A stretch of 41,299 bases of DNA from a virus. A model generated the notes under the pieces. It was not told the DNA's origin and made no database searches. It saw only the letters and a list, made by a program, of their open reading frames with translations. The translations under genes were made by a program, and so were the position numbers. Every line of letters begins with the position of its first letter. Within the stretch, counting starts at the first letter, position 1. Shown one piece after another: positions 1 to 7,348 of this stretch. The stretch covers positions 1 to 41,299 of the IMG/VR virus record IMGVR_UViG_3300044825_001568, one strand, 5' to 3'.

Positions 1-127
1 CCCGGCACGGCCTCGCCGAACGGCAAGGTCGGCAAGCAGGGCCTCGTGTTCGGAGAGAACGCGTTCGCCGGCATCTGTCTCCCGCTGCCGATGCCCGGCA
101 AGGGCGTCGAGAAGGCGAAGCAGTTCA
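1..127. repeat. Left copy of 127-bp terminal direct repeat (circular contig overlap)
   Basis: The first 127 bases are the same as the last 127 bases of the window. They lie inside the coat gene, whose reading frame is continuous when the ends are joined. Real podovirus terminal repeats usually fall between genes, and a P22-like phage packs by headful, so an assembly overlap of one k-mer length is the simplest reading. Confidence 0.97.
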
Positions 128-270
128 CCGACCCCGACACCGGCATCAGCCTGTCGTACATCGTGGACTTCGACACGAAGGAACGTCGCTGGATGAACCG
201 GTTCGACGTGCTGATCGGCTTCGGCGTGCTGTGGGCCGACGAAGCGGCCGGCCGGGTGCTCTGCGCCTAG
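1..270 (+). CDS. Major capsid (P22-type coat) protein, C-terminal part
   Basis: This is the 3' end of the coat gene that begins at 40195. Base 1 is the first base of a codon and the frame runs open to TAG at 268-270. Joined to 40195-41172 it gives a 415-residue protein, close to the 430 residues of P22 gp5. The C-terminal segment reads LSYIVDFDTKERRWMNRFDV and then a glycine-containing tail, consistent with the last beta-rich part of the HK97 fold. It is split only because the circular genome was opened here. Confidence 0.93.
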   Translation, partial: PGTASPNGKVGKQGLVFGENAFAGICLPLPMPGKGVEKAKQFTDPDTGISLSYIVDFDTKERRWMNRFDVLIGFGVLWADEAAGRVLCA

Positions 271-314
271 CGCGGGGCCTGACCATCGACTCTCACAGGA
301 GCACCCAACCAGCC

Positions 315-1118
315 ATGTTTACCCGCATCCTTCGACTCGTCGCTCTTCTCCTGACGCTGGCGCTGCCGGCGTCGCTCTCGGCGCAGACCGCGCTGAACGA
401 GACCACGGCCGCCGCGGCCATGACGGCCTCGCAGACCACGATCCAGGTGGCATCCGCCACGGGCGCCGTGGCCGGCGGGGGCATCTACCTCGATCGCGAA
501 TACATGACGATCGCCTCGAGCTACACGTCGGGCACGACCATCCCGGTCATCCGGGCGGGTCGGGCCTCGACGCACGCGGCGGGCGTGCCGGTCTACATCG
601 CGCCGGCTGCGGCCTTCGTCAATCGCGACTATGACGGCTCGTGCGTGGCGGCCTCCGAAGGCTACCTGCCGCGCGTGAACGTCACCAACGGCAACATCTG
701 GGACTGCAATTCGGCGGTGGAGAAGTGGGTGAACCTGCGGGATCTGACCGTGGTCACCTGCCGCACGCTGCTCGTGGCCGACCAGATCGACCAGTCGTGC
801 TTCACGGCGAATCGGCCCTACCTCGTGTATCGCATCAACGAGGTGCATACCACGGCGGAATCGGCCGGTACGCTGACGCTGATTCCTCGTCGGCAGCAGG
901 GCACCGAAGCGCCGGCCTCCGGTGATTCGCTGGTGGCCTCGGCGATCGACATGGTGGGCGCCGGAGCCGTCGCGCAGACGGTCAAGACGCCCGCGCTGAG
1001 CGCGACCGAGGCCAACCTGATCCTCTTCACGGGGGATCGGCTCGGCCTGGACTTCACGGATGACGTGGCCGGCGAGCTGGCCGGCGTCACGGTGACGTTC
1101 TACCTCTACCCGCTGTAG
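315..1118 (+). CDS. Secreted-type structural-region protein with Sec signal peptide
   Basis: 267 residues, start ATG at 315 with AGGAG about 13 bases upstream; an in-frame upstream extension lacks this. Residues 1-22 form a classic signal peptide: Arg4, a Leu/Val/Ala core, and an S-L-S-A-Q cleavage site. The mature part is Thr/Ala/Val-rich with a beta-rich look, and has four Cys (in CVAASE, WDCNS, VTCRT, QSCF) that could form disulfides after export. It sits directly after the coat gene, where a decoration or head-completion protein would be expected. I do not recognise a family. An exported protein in a head-gene cluster is odd; it may decorate the virion late or act in the host envelope. 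Confidence 0.8.
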   Translation: MFTRILRLVALLLTLALPASLSAQTALNETTAAAAMTASQTTIQVASATGAVAGGGIYLDREYMTIASSYTSGTTIPVIRAGRASTHAAGVPVYIAPAAAFVNRDYDGSCVAASEGYLPRVNVTNGNIWDCNSAVEKWVNLRDLTVVTCRTLLVADQIDQSCFTANRPYLVYRINEVHTTAESAGTLTLIPRRQQGTEAPASGDSLVASAIDMVGAGAVAQTVKTPALSATEANLILFTGDRLGLDFTDDVAGELAGVTVTFYLYPL

Positions 1119-1127
1119 CTTCCCAAC

Positions 1128-1165
1128 GAGGGGCCGCGCCGCATCCTCGGATCGGCCGGCCCCTC
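1128..1165 (+). terminator. GC-rich hairpin between coat-proximal gene and gp4-like module
   Basis: GAGGGGCCG at 1128-1136 pairs perfectly with CGGCCCCTC at 1157-1165, and the stem can continue by about four more pairs past one mismatch. It lies between the stop at 1118 and the next start at 1187. No T-tract follows, so it may be a weak terminator, an mRNA-stabilising hairpin or a processing site. Confidence 0.5.
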
Positions 1166-1186
1166 TCACTGCGAAAGGCTGTCCCG

Positions 1187-1402
1187 ATGCTGCGGTTCCC
1201 TCGGATGCTGTTCCTGCACGGCTCAGACGAGTCGTGTTGCGTCGTCTCGAGCGAGGCCGAGCTGGCCGCGAAGGTGGCTGAAGGGTATCAGGCCCGCCCG
1301 CTGCCGGGGGAACCCGGTTACGGCGAGGCTCCAGCGCCGCTGACGCCCGCCGACGACGCCCCGCCCGTTCGCAAGAAGCCCGGCCCCAAGCCGAAGGAGT
1401 AG
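1187..1402 (+). CDS. Small virion-region protein with basic proline-rich tail
   Basis: 71 residues, ATG at 1187, with GAAAGG upstream as a weak ribosome site. The N-terminal half is a small mixed fold (FLHGSDESCCVVSSEAELAA), followed by a proline-rich linker and a C-terminal basic AT-hook-like end RKKPGPKPKE. Short proteins with this plan occur between coat and head-tail connector genes in P22-like and related podoviruses; their function is not known to me. The basic tail could contact DNA or the capsid interior. An internal ATG at 1205 is an alternative start. Confidence 0.7.
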   Translation: MLRFPRMLFLHGSDESCCVVSSEAELAAKVAEGYQARPLPGEPGYGEAPAPLTPADDAPPVRKKPGPKPKE

Positions 1403-1411
1403 CGCGCCGCT

Positions 1412-2170
1412 ATGGCGACCGTCTCGGACCTCATCACGTCGGCCCTGCGTGAACTCGGGATCGTGGGCCTGACGCAGACGCCCGGGGCTGAGCTGTCTGA
1501 CTTCTCGCTCGGGCTGCTGAATCGGATGCTCGACGCATGGAACGCGGACCGTCAGACGGTCTTTGCGGACGTGCATTCGCCGCTGTTGGCGTTTTCGGCC
1601 GGCACGAACCCCCACACAATCGGGCTCTCGGCCGATTCGCCGACGTGGACGGTGACGGGCCATCGGCCGGTGTCGATCGAGGGCATCCGCATCACCGAAG
1701 ACAACGGCGAAACGTTCCTGGCCCCGCTGGTGAAGCGAGAGGCCGCGTGGTGGCACAACGTCCGCACGCCGGGCACGCCGAACGCCTACCCGTCCGATTT
1801 CTACTACGACCCGACGTGGCCGAACGGGTCGATCTACTTCTACCCGGAACCGTCGTCGGCGGCGATCAAGGCGCAGCTGTGGTACCGCGTGCCGTTCGCT
1901 CAGGTGACGCTCAACACGGATCTTTCGGTCCCGCCCGCGTATCGCGACGCGATGACGGAGACGCTGAAGGAGCGGCTGACCGGGTTGCCGATGTTCGCGT
2001 CGATGGCCTCCGGGGACATCCGTGACGCGGCGCGCGTGGCGCGCGGGAAGGCGTTCGGGAACAACGCCCCGGTGCAGCGGATGACTACGGCGGATCTCGG
2101 CATGGGCGGCGTGGGTGGCGCGGAGTATGACCATCAGCTCGGCCCGTTCTCGCTGATGAGGGGCTTCTGA
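1412..2170 (+). CDS. P22 gp4-like tail accessory factor (head-tail adaptor)
   Basis: 252 residues, ATG at 1412. The start MATVSDLITSALRELGIVG and the following LxxLNRMLDAWNAD segment match the helical adaptor fold of P22 gp4, which binds beneath the portal and lets gp10 assemble. The family is often 150-250 residues; this one is at the long end, with a beta-rich insertion (about residues 60-150) containing WPNGSIYFYPEPS, a pattern common in the longer homologues. Its stop overlaps the next start (TGATG), and it precedes the gp10-like gene as gene 4 precedes gene 10 in P22. Confidence 0.85.
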   Translation: MATVSDLITSALRELGIVGLTQTPGAELSDFSLGLLNRMLDAWNADRQTVFADVHSPLLAFSAGTNPHTIGLSADSPTWTVTGHRPVSIEGIRITEDNGETFLAPLVKREAAWWHNVRTPGTPNAYPSDFYYDPTWPNGSIYFYPEPSSAAIKAQLWYRVPFAQVTLNTDLSVPPAYRDAMTETLKERLTGLPMFASMASGDIRDAARVARGKAFGNNAPVQRMTTADLGMGGVGGAEYDHQLGPFSLMRGF

Positions 2171-3612
2171 TGCCGGCGATCGCGGGCTTCGTGGGGGGCG
2201 CCTACAGCGCGCAGAACCCCGTGAGCGCCAACGAAACGGCGGTGAACTGGTTCGCCTCCGCGGTGGAGACGCCCAACGGGGCGACGCCTGCCGAGATGCT
2301 GCCGACTCCGGGCCTGTCGACGGTGGCTACGGCCTCGGTTGGGGGCTGCCGGGCGGCATGGGCTGGGGACGGCCGGTGCTTCTTCGTCTTCGGCAATACG
2401 CTGTTCGAGCTGTCGGCTTCGCTGGCGCTCACCAGCCGGGCCACGCTGGCGCTCGACGCGAATCCGGCCACCATCTCGAGCAACGGGGACGCCGGGAATC
2501 AGCTGCTCATCACCAGCGGCGGCAATGCCTACGTCTACGACCTGACGACGAACGTGACGTCGCTGGCGCTCACGGGCGACTGCCTGCAGGGCGGCGTGGT
2601 CGACGGCTTCGGCGTGGTGTTCGGCGGCGCGCGGTTCCGGATCTCGGATCTGTTCGACCTGGCGAGCTGGGATCCGACGCAGTTTGCGCTGCGCTCGATT
2701 CAGCCGGACTTGTGGCAGGCCGCGCTGATCGACCCCTACGGCTACATCACGTTGCTCGGCTCGAAAACGTCGGAATCGTGGTCGAACGTGGGCGGCGCGT
2801 CGTTCCCCTTCGCCCCGGATCGCTCCGGGTTGATGGAGGAAGGCATCGCGGCGCCGTTCTCGGTGAAACAGGCCGGGAAACAGAAGGTGTGGCTGGCCAC
2901 GAACGGGAATGGTGGCTACCAGGTGATGGCCGCGCAAGGCTTCACCCCGCGTCGGATCTCGACGCACGGGCTCGAGGTGGCGATCAAGGGTTACGCTGGC
3001 ATCGCGACGGCGTTCGCGGACACCTACGAAGACGAGGGGCGCGCGTTCTACCTGCTCACGTTCCCGCAGGCCGGCGCGACGTGGTGTTACGACTTCTCAA
3101 CGGGGCTTTGGCATCGTCGGGGCGCCTACATCGGCGGCGCGTTCACCTACTGGCGGCCGGCGTTCCATTGCTTCGCGTTCGGGCGGCACCTGGCCGGGGA
3201 TCTCGACTCGGGCGCGGTGCTCGAGCTGCGGGACGACGTGCATACGGACGTGGGCGGCATCCCAATCGTGCGGGAACGGCAGTTTTTCGCCGGGAACACG
3301 TCGAATCAGCGCGCGTTCTTCGACCATCTCGAGATCATCGGGCAGTCGGGCGTGGGGCTGGCGTCGGGCGCCGCGGAAGACGTCGATCCGCACGTCATGT
3401 TGGCGATTTCGGACGACTACGGGCAGACGTTCCACACGGAGCGCACGACGGCGATCGGCCCGGTGGGCCGGCGTGAGGTGCGCTGGGCGTGGTGGGGGCT
3501 CGGCTCTGGCGCGGGACGGTATTACCGCCTGCGGGCGAGTGCGGCGGTCCCGGTGCGGCTGACGGCCGCGACGCAGCGTGTCCGGATGGGTGCGCCGCTG
3601 GAGGCTGCGTAA
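2170..3612 (+). CDS. P22 gp10-like packaged DNA stabilisation protein (tail hub)
   Basis: 480 residues, close to the 472 of P22 gp10. The start MPAIAGFVGGAYSAQNPVSA followed by NETAVNWFA and PTPGLSTVA is typical of the family, which builds a beta-propeller-like ring under the gp4 adaptor and keeps packaged DNA in the head. Central strands such as WYLGS-type repeats (YGYITLLGSKTSESW) and the segment FPFAPDRSGLMEEGIAAPFS support this. It overlaps its neighbours by one base on both sides, so it is translated as part of the head-tail operon. Confidence 0.88.
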   Translation: MPAIAGFVGGAYSAQNPVSANETAVNWFASAVETPNGATPAEMLPTPGLSTVATASVGGCRAAWAGDGRCFFVFGNTLFELSASLALTSRATLALDANPATISSNGDAGNQLLITSGGNAYVYDLTTNVTSLALTGDCLQGGVVDGFGVVFGGARFRISDLFDLASWDPTQFALRSIQPDLWQAALIDPYGYITLLGSKTSESWSNVGGASFPFAPDRSGLMEEGIAAPFSVKQAGKQKVWLATNGNGGYQVMAAQGFTPRRISTHGLEVAIKGYAGIATAFADTYEDEGRAFYLLTFPQAGATWCYDFSTGLWHRRGAYIGGAFTYWRPAFHCFAFGRHLAGDLDSGAVLELRDDVHTDVGGIPIVRERQFFAGNTSNQRAFFDHLEIIGQSGVGLASGAAEDVDPHVMLAISDDYGQTFHTERTTAIGPVGRREVRWAWWGLGSGAGRYYRLRASAAVPVRLTAATQRVRMGAPLEAA

Positions 3613-3728
3613 TGGCGCTCCCGCTGCCGCCCGTGCGCGAACGACTCATCGACGATCGCGGGTTCATCTCGCCCCGCTGGCAGCGGTGGCTGGTTGAGTT
3701 CATCACGGCACTGGAGGCCGCGTTGTAA
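3612..3728 (+). CDS. Small protein between gp10-like and ejection genes
   Basis: 38 residues, ATG at 3612 overlapping the gp10-like stop by one base and ending in a TAATG overlap with the next gene. The sequence holds LIDDRGFISPRWQRWLVEFI, a pattern seen in many short podovirus proteins at this position. It could be a small tail-assembly or virion protein; I do not know a function. The tight coupling on both sides and strong third-position GC make it a real gene despite its size. Confidence 0.75.
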   Translation: MALPLPPVRERLIDDRGFISPRWQRWLVEFITALEAAL

Positions 3729-5098
3729 TGGCGTTCGACTACCAGTATGACGCGGCGGAAATGCAGCGGCTCGCCGACGAAGAACGGCGGATGCAGGAAG
3801 AGCAGCAGCGGCAGGCTGAGGAGGCCGCGCGCGCGCAGCAGCAGGCGCAGCGGCCGCCGCCGGGGACGAATCTCGGCGCGCTGATGCGTGAGCCGGCGCC
3901 GGCCAATCCCTACGCCTCGCCGCCGCCGGGGATGTCGTGGGAGGAGATCGCGCGGGAACGCGGGACGGTGCGCCCGCAGGACGCGGCGCCGGCTCCGGCC
4001 CCGCAGGAAGCGGCCCCGGCTCAGGCTCCGGCGTCCTACGCGCACGATCCGAATCGTGACTACTCGCGCAATCCGCTCACGGGCGCCGAGTTCGAGGCGT
4101 TCAAGGCCGCGGGCGGCAAGGGCTACCTCGAAGGCGCGACGAGCTACTACGGCGGCGGCGCGCTGCCCACGGGCACGGCGACGCCGGGGCGTGAGGGTTC
4201 GTCGATCGACGTGGACGAGTTCAACAAGGGCGTACGCGGCTCGGAGCTGTATCAGCAGTTCGTCGGGAGTCGCGGCCTGCGTAACGGGAAGTGGTCGGAC
4301 TCCGACCGTGAGGCGTGGCGGAACACGTTGCGCCAAGCGGGTGTGCAGGTGCCGGACGGCATGAAGATCGACGACGCCGGCAATCTGAATCAGGTCAACA
4401 AGCTGGGCAAGCGGCTGATTATCGGCGGTGCGATCGTCGGCGGAACGCTGCTCACGGCGGGCGCGCTCGGCGCGTTCGGTGGGGCGGCGGCGGCCGGCGG
4501 GGCGGCCAGTGGCGCCGCGGGCGCTGGTGCGGCGGCTGGCGCTGCCGGTGCCGGCGCTGCGGCTGCGGGCACGGGTGCGGCGGTTGCGGGTGGCGCGGCG
4601 GCAGCCGCAGGAGCGGGGGCGGGTATGGGCATCATGCCGTCAGTGATCACGGGGCTGGCCGGGCTCGGCTCGACCTACATGGGCGCGCGGGCGCAGTCGC
4701 AGGCCGGGAAACAGGCCGCGGCGGCCTCGGAGCGCGCGGCGGCGGCGAGCGAACGCACGCTGATTGCGGATCGCGAGTTCGAGCGCGAACAGCGGGCGCA
4801 GGAACGCGCCGACGCTGAACGGCGCTGGGCCGCGGAGCAGGAGATGGCCCGCAAGATGTGGGAAGCGCAGGAAGACGAACGTCTCTACGAGCGGAAGATC
4901 CGCGAAGAAGACCGCGCGGCGATGCTGGCGCGCAACAACAACGGCCCGGCCTACAGCGGCCCCTCGGGGCCGGACCCGCGACAGCTTCGGCGGGAACAGG
5001 CCCAGCGCAATCTCGCCGCGCTGCTGGCGCAGCACACGCCCGGACAGGCGAACCCCTACACGCCCGCGACGGCTGCCGGCCCGGTGGGACGAGGTTAG
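3728..5098 (+). CDS. Ejection (internal virion) protein with Gly/Ala-rich membrane-like segment
   Basis: 456 residues. Residues 1-60 are a charged Gln/Glu-rich helix, 60-120 a proline-rich linker, and a globular part follows. About residues 235-305 form a long Gly/Ala-rich hydrophobic stretch (GGAIVGGTLLTAGALGAFGG) that could insert into membrane. A highly charged coiled coil (about 325-395) follows. This plan fits the ejected proteins of P22 (gp7, gp20, gp16), which leave the virion with DNA and form a conduit through the cell envelope. Its first six residues, MAFDYQ, are shared with the next gene. The exact counterpart among gp7/gp20 is uncertain. Confidence 0.72.
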   Translation: MAFDYQYDAAEMQRLADEERRMQEEQQRQAEEAARAQQQAQRPPPGTNLGALMREPAPANPYASPPPGMSWEEIARERGTVRPQDAAPAPAPQEAAPAQAPASYAHDPNRDYSRNPLTGAEFEAFKAAGGKGYLEGATSYYGGGALPTGTATPGREGSSIDVDEFNKGVRGSELYQQFVGSRGLRNGKWSDSDREAWRNTLRQAGVQVPDGMKIDDAGNLNQVNKLGKRLIIGGAIVGGTLLTAGALGAFGGAAAAGGAASGAAGAGAAAGAAGAGAAAAGTGAAVAGGAAAAAGAGAGMGIMPSVITGLAGLGSTYMGARAQSQAGKQAAAASERAAAASERTLIADREFEREQRAQERADAERRWAAEQEMARKMWEAQEDERLYERKIREEDRAAMLARNNNGPAYSGPSGPDPRQLRREQAQRNLAALLAQHTPGQANPYTPATAAGPVGRG

Positions 5099-5101
5099 AC
5101 G

Positions 5102-5797
5102 ATGGCTTTCGACTACCAGACGCAGGATCCGAACGCCGGCTACACCCCGGAGCAGTTCGGGCAGTGGTATCAGTCGCAGTTCGGCCAGGCGGCGGATCCG
5201 AACGTGATGCAGCAGATCGGCGCGCAGGTCGGCCCCGCGGCTGGCCCGAACGGCAACTACAGTGCGGCGCAGTGGCAGCAGGGGCAGCAGATCGCGCAGC
5301 AGCCCGGCATGGTGTCGCACCCGGCGCCGTTCTTCTCGGAGTTCCAGGCGCCGAAGTTCGAGGCCGGCCCCGAGTTCCAGGCTCCGCAGCCGTTCCAGGC
5401 GCCGACGATGGCGCAGGCGCAGGCGGATCCGGGCTACCAGTTCGCGCTCAATCAGGGCATGGACGCGCTGCAGAACAGCCAGGCGGCGCGCGGGATGGCG
5501 CGCACGGGCGGCGCGCTCAAGGATCTGATGGCCTATGGGCAGCAGGCCGCGGCGCAGCAGTACGACAAGGTGTACGACCGCGCGGCGCAGCAGCACAACC
5601 AGGCGTATGCGCAGGGTCGCGACGCGTGGAGTATGAATCAGCAGCAGCGGGAAGGCGCGTTCGATCGCAACTACCGCGGCGCGTCGGACGCCTTCAATTC
5701 GAAGTTCCGCGGCCAGGAACTGAGCTTCCAGGATCTCTTCAACCGCTGGAACGTGAAGACGAACATCACCGCCCAGGAAGCGCTCGCGCGCGACTAA
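5102..5797 (+). CDS. Ejection-module virion protein (gp7/gp20-like)
   Basis: 231 residues, Gln/Ala-rich. It starts MAFDYQ like its upstream neighbour. Residues about 105-155 (DPGYQFALNQGMDALQNSQA and ARGMARTGGALKDLMAYGQQ) are a segment I know from many phage proteins placed among DNA-transfer or ejection genes. N-terminal residues 10-75 carry repeated YTPEQFGQWYQ / YSAAQWQQGQQ units. It lies between two larger ejection candidates, spaced by three bases from each, so a role inside the virion and in DNA delivery is likely. Confidence 0.7.
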   Translation: MAFDYQTQDPNAGYTPEQFGQWYQSQFGQAADPNVMQQIGAQVGPAAGPNGNYSAAQWQQGQQIAQQPGMVSHPAPFFSEFQAPKFEAGPEFQAPQPFQAPTMAQAQADPGYQFALNQGMDALQNSQAARGMARTGGALKDLMAYGQQAAAQQYDKVYDRAAQQHNQAYAQGRDAWSMNQQQREGAFDRNYRGASDAFNSKFRGQELSFQDLFNRWNVKTNITAQEALARD

Positions 5798-5800
5798 CCC

Positions 5801-7348
5801 ATGCCGGCCATCAAAGTCGATTACGTGCCGTTGCCCTACGTCGGCCCCCGCTACGAGAACAGCGGGCACGGCCGCACGCTGGCCGATCTGATGCTGCAGC
5901 GCGGCAATCAGGAGGCGGCGCTCCACCTGCAGCGCGGCGACAACGCGGCGCGCGCGTGGCAGGGCGCCGGGCAGTCCATCATGGGCGCCGTGAACGACTG
6001 GCAGCAGCGGGTGGAATACAACCGGCAGGCGGCGATCGACAACGCGCGGGAAGCGCGGCGCGCGGAGGCCGAAGGGCTGCAGATCAAGGCGAGCAAGGGC
6101 GCGCTCGAGGAACAGGAGCGGCGGCGGAAGGGCGCCGAGACGGCGCGCGCGGTGATGCCGCTGGCGCGGCGGGAGAATGGCGTCTACGGCTACGACCGTG
6201 ACGTGATTGCGCGCGAGATGGAAGCGGCCGGCCACGGCGACATGCTGCCGGATGTCTTCGCGAAGCTCGACGAACAGGAAGCCGGGTATCTCAAGGTCCA
6301 GGAAGCGCGCACCGATGCGGTGGCGGCCGACGCGTGGCGCGTGCTGCAGGGCGGCGCGGCCGATGCGGAGACGGTCGGCGAGCTGATGCGGGCGTGGAAA
6401 GAGAACAACCTGGTGCCGGCGTCGGATCTCAAGCTGTTCGAGAAGGCCATGAAGCAGCACGGCCCCGAGCGCGCGCTGATGGCGGCGGTGCAGTCGTCGC
6501 CCCGCATGGCGCAGATGCTGCAGCAGATGGAAGCGGCGAACGCGCCGAAGCTGCACAACGTGCCGGAGGGCGCGACGGTCATCGACGAGCGGAACCCGCA
6601 GGCCGGGCCGCTGTTCACGGCGCCTCGCGCGGAGAAGGCGCCCACGGACATCGAGGCGGCCATCCTGCAGGCGCGGGCGAGCGGCGACAAGGCGGCCGTC
6701 GATGAACTGGTGGGCATCAAGGAGCGGATGGCGCGCGCGGGTCGTGCGCCGGCTCCGGCCCCGGCGGCGGAACCCCTGCAGGCGGTCATCGGCGACGACG
6801 GCCGTCCGGTGCTGGTGCCGCGCTCGGAGGCAGTCGGCAAGCAGCCGGCGAGCACGCGCGAGACGGGCCGGCAGGTCACGAGCGGCGACGCGGGCGACAT
6901 TGCCGAGTTCAATACGGCGCTCGATGACGTGGCCACGCTCAAGGCGGCGCTGGCCGGCAACCAGGCCACGGGCGCGGCGGCGAACATCGGCGCGAACGTG
7001 CCGAATTGGGCCACTGAACTGACCGGCTGGGGCACGGACGCGAAGCAGAAGCAGGCCGTGATTGACCGCGTGAAGCAGGTCATCGGCAAGGCGCTCGAAG
7101 GCGGCGTGCTCCGGAAGGAAGACGAGGCGAAATACGCCAAGATTCTGCCGACCATCGGTGATCCGACCGCTGTCGTCGAGGCGAAGCTGGCCGGGCTCGA
7201 AGCGGCGCTGCAGCGTCGGCAGGAACGCAAGATCGACGCGCTCGACTCTGCCGGCTACGACGTGTCGAAGTTCCGGCGGCCGGCGGCGGACGGCTGGCAG
7301 GAGATCGACGGCATCCGGATCCGCGTGAAGCCGGGCGGGGGCGACTGA
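5801..7348 (+). CDS. Ejection-module virion protein, mostly helical
   Basis: 515 residues, ATG at 5801, three bases after the preceding stop, ending in a TGATG overlap with the next gene. The N-terminal 130 residues are predicted by eye to be long Arg/Glu/Ala-rich helices (coiled coil), followed by Ala-rich helical segments and a C-terminal domain (about 370-515) with DEAKYAKILPTIGDPTAVVE. No enzymatic motif is visible. Position and composition suggest a P22 gp20-like internal protein. I cannot name the family. Confidence 0.7.
   Translation: MPAIKVDYVPLPYVGPRYENSGHGRTLADLMLQRGNQEAALHLQRGDNAARAWQGAGQSIMGAVNDWQQRVEYNRQAAIDNAREARRAEAEGLQIKASKGALEEQERRRKGAETARAVMPLARRENGVYGYDRDVIAREMEAAGHGDMLPDVFAKLDEQEAGYLKVQEARTDAVAADAWRVLQGGAADAETVGELMRAWKENNLVPASDLKLFEKAMKQHGPERALMAAVQSSPRMAQMLQQMEAANAPKLHNVPEGATVIDERNPQAGPLFTAPRAEKAPTDIEAAILQARASGDKAAVDELVGIKERMARAGRAPAPAPAAEPLQAVIGDDGRPVLVPRSEAVGKQPASTRETGRQVTSGDAGDIAEFNTALDDVATLKAALAGNQATGAAANIGANVPNWATELTGWGTDAKQKQAVIDRVKQVIGKALEGGVLRKEDEAKYAKILPTIGDPTAVVEAKLAGLEAALQRRQERKIDALDSAGYDVSKFRRPAADGWQEIDGIRIRVKPGGGD

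Noticed and set aside
1-127. True short terminal repeat used in DNA packaging
   Set aside because: The repeat lies within the coat coding sequence and 127 bp equals a common assembler k-mer size; a headful-packaging P22-like phage would not show a fixed repeat here.
4440-4625. GC-rich repeat of alanine/glycine codons as a separate repeat element
   Set aside because: It is the coding sequence of the hydrophobic Gly/Ala segment of an ejection protein, with irregular units.
4640-6556. Very long minus-strand open frame (638 residues) opposite the ejection genes
   Set aside because: It is rich in Arg/His/Leu and mirrors the high third-position GC of the plus-strand genes, which lack stops on the complement. 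The plus-strand genes are clearly real.
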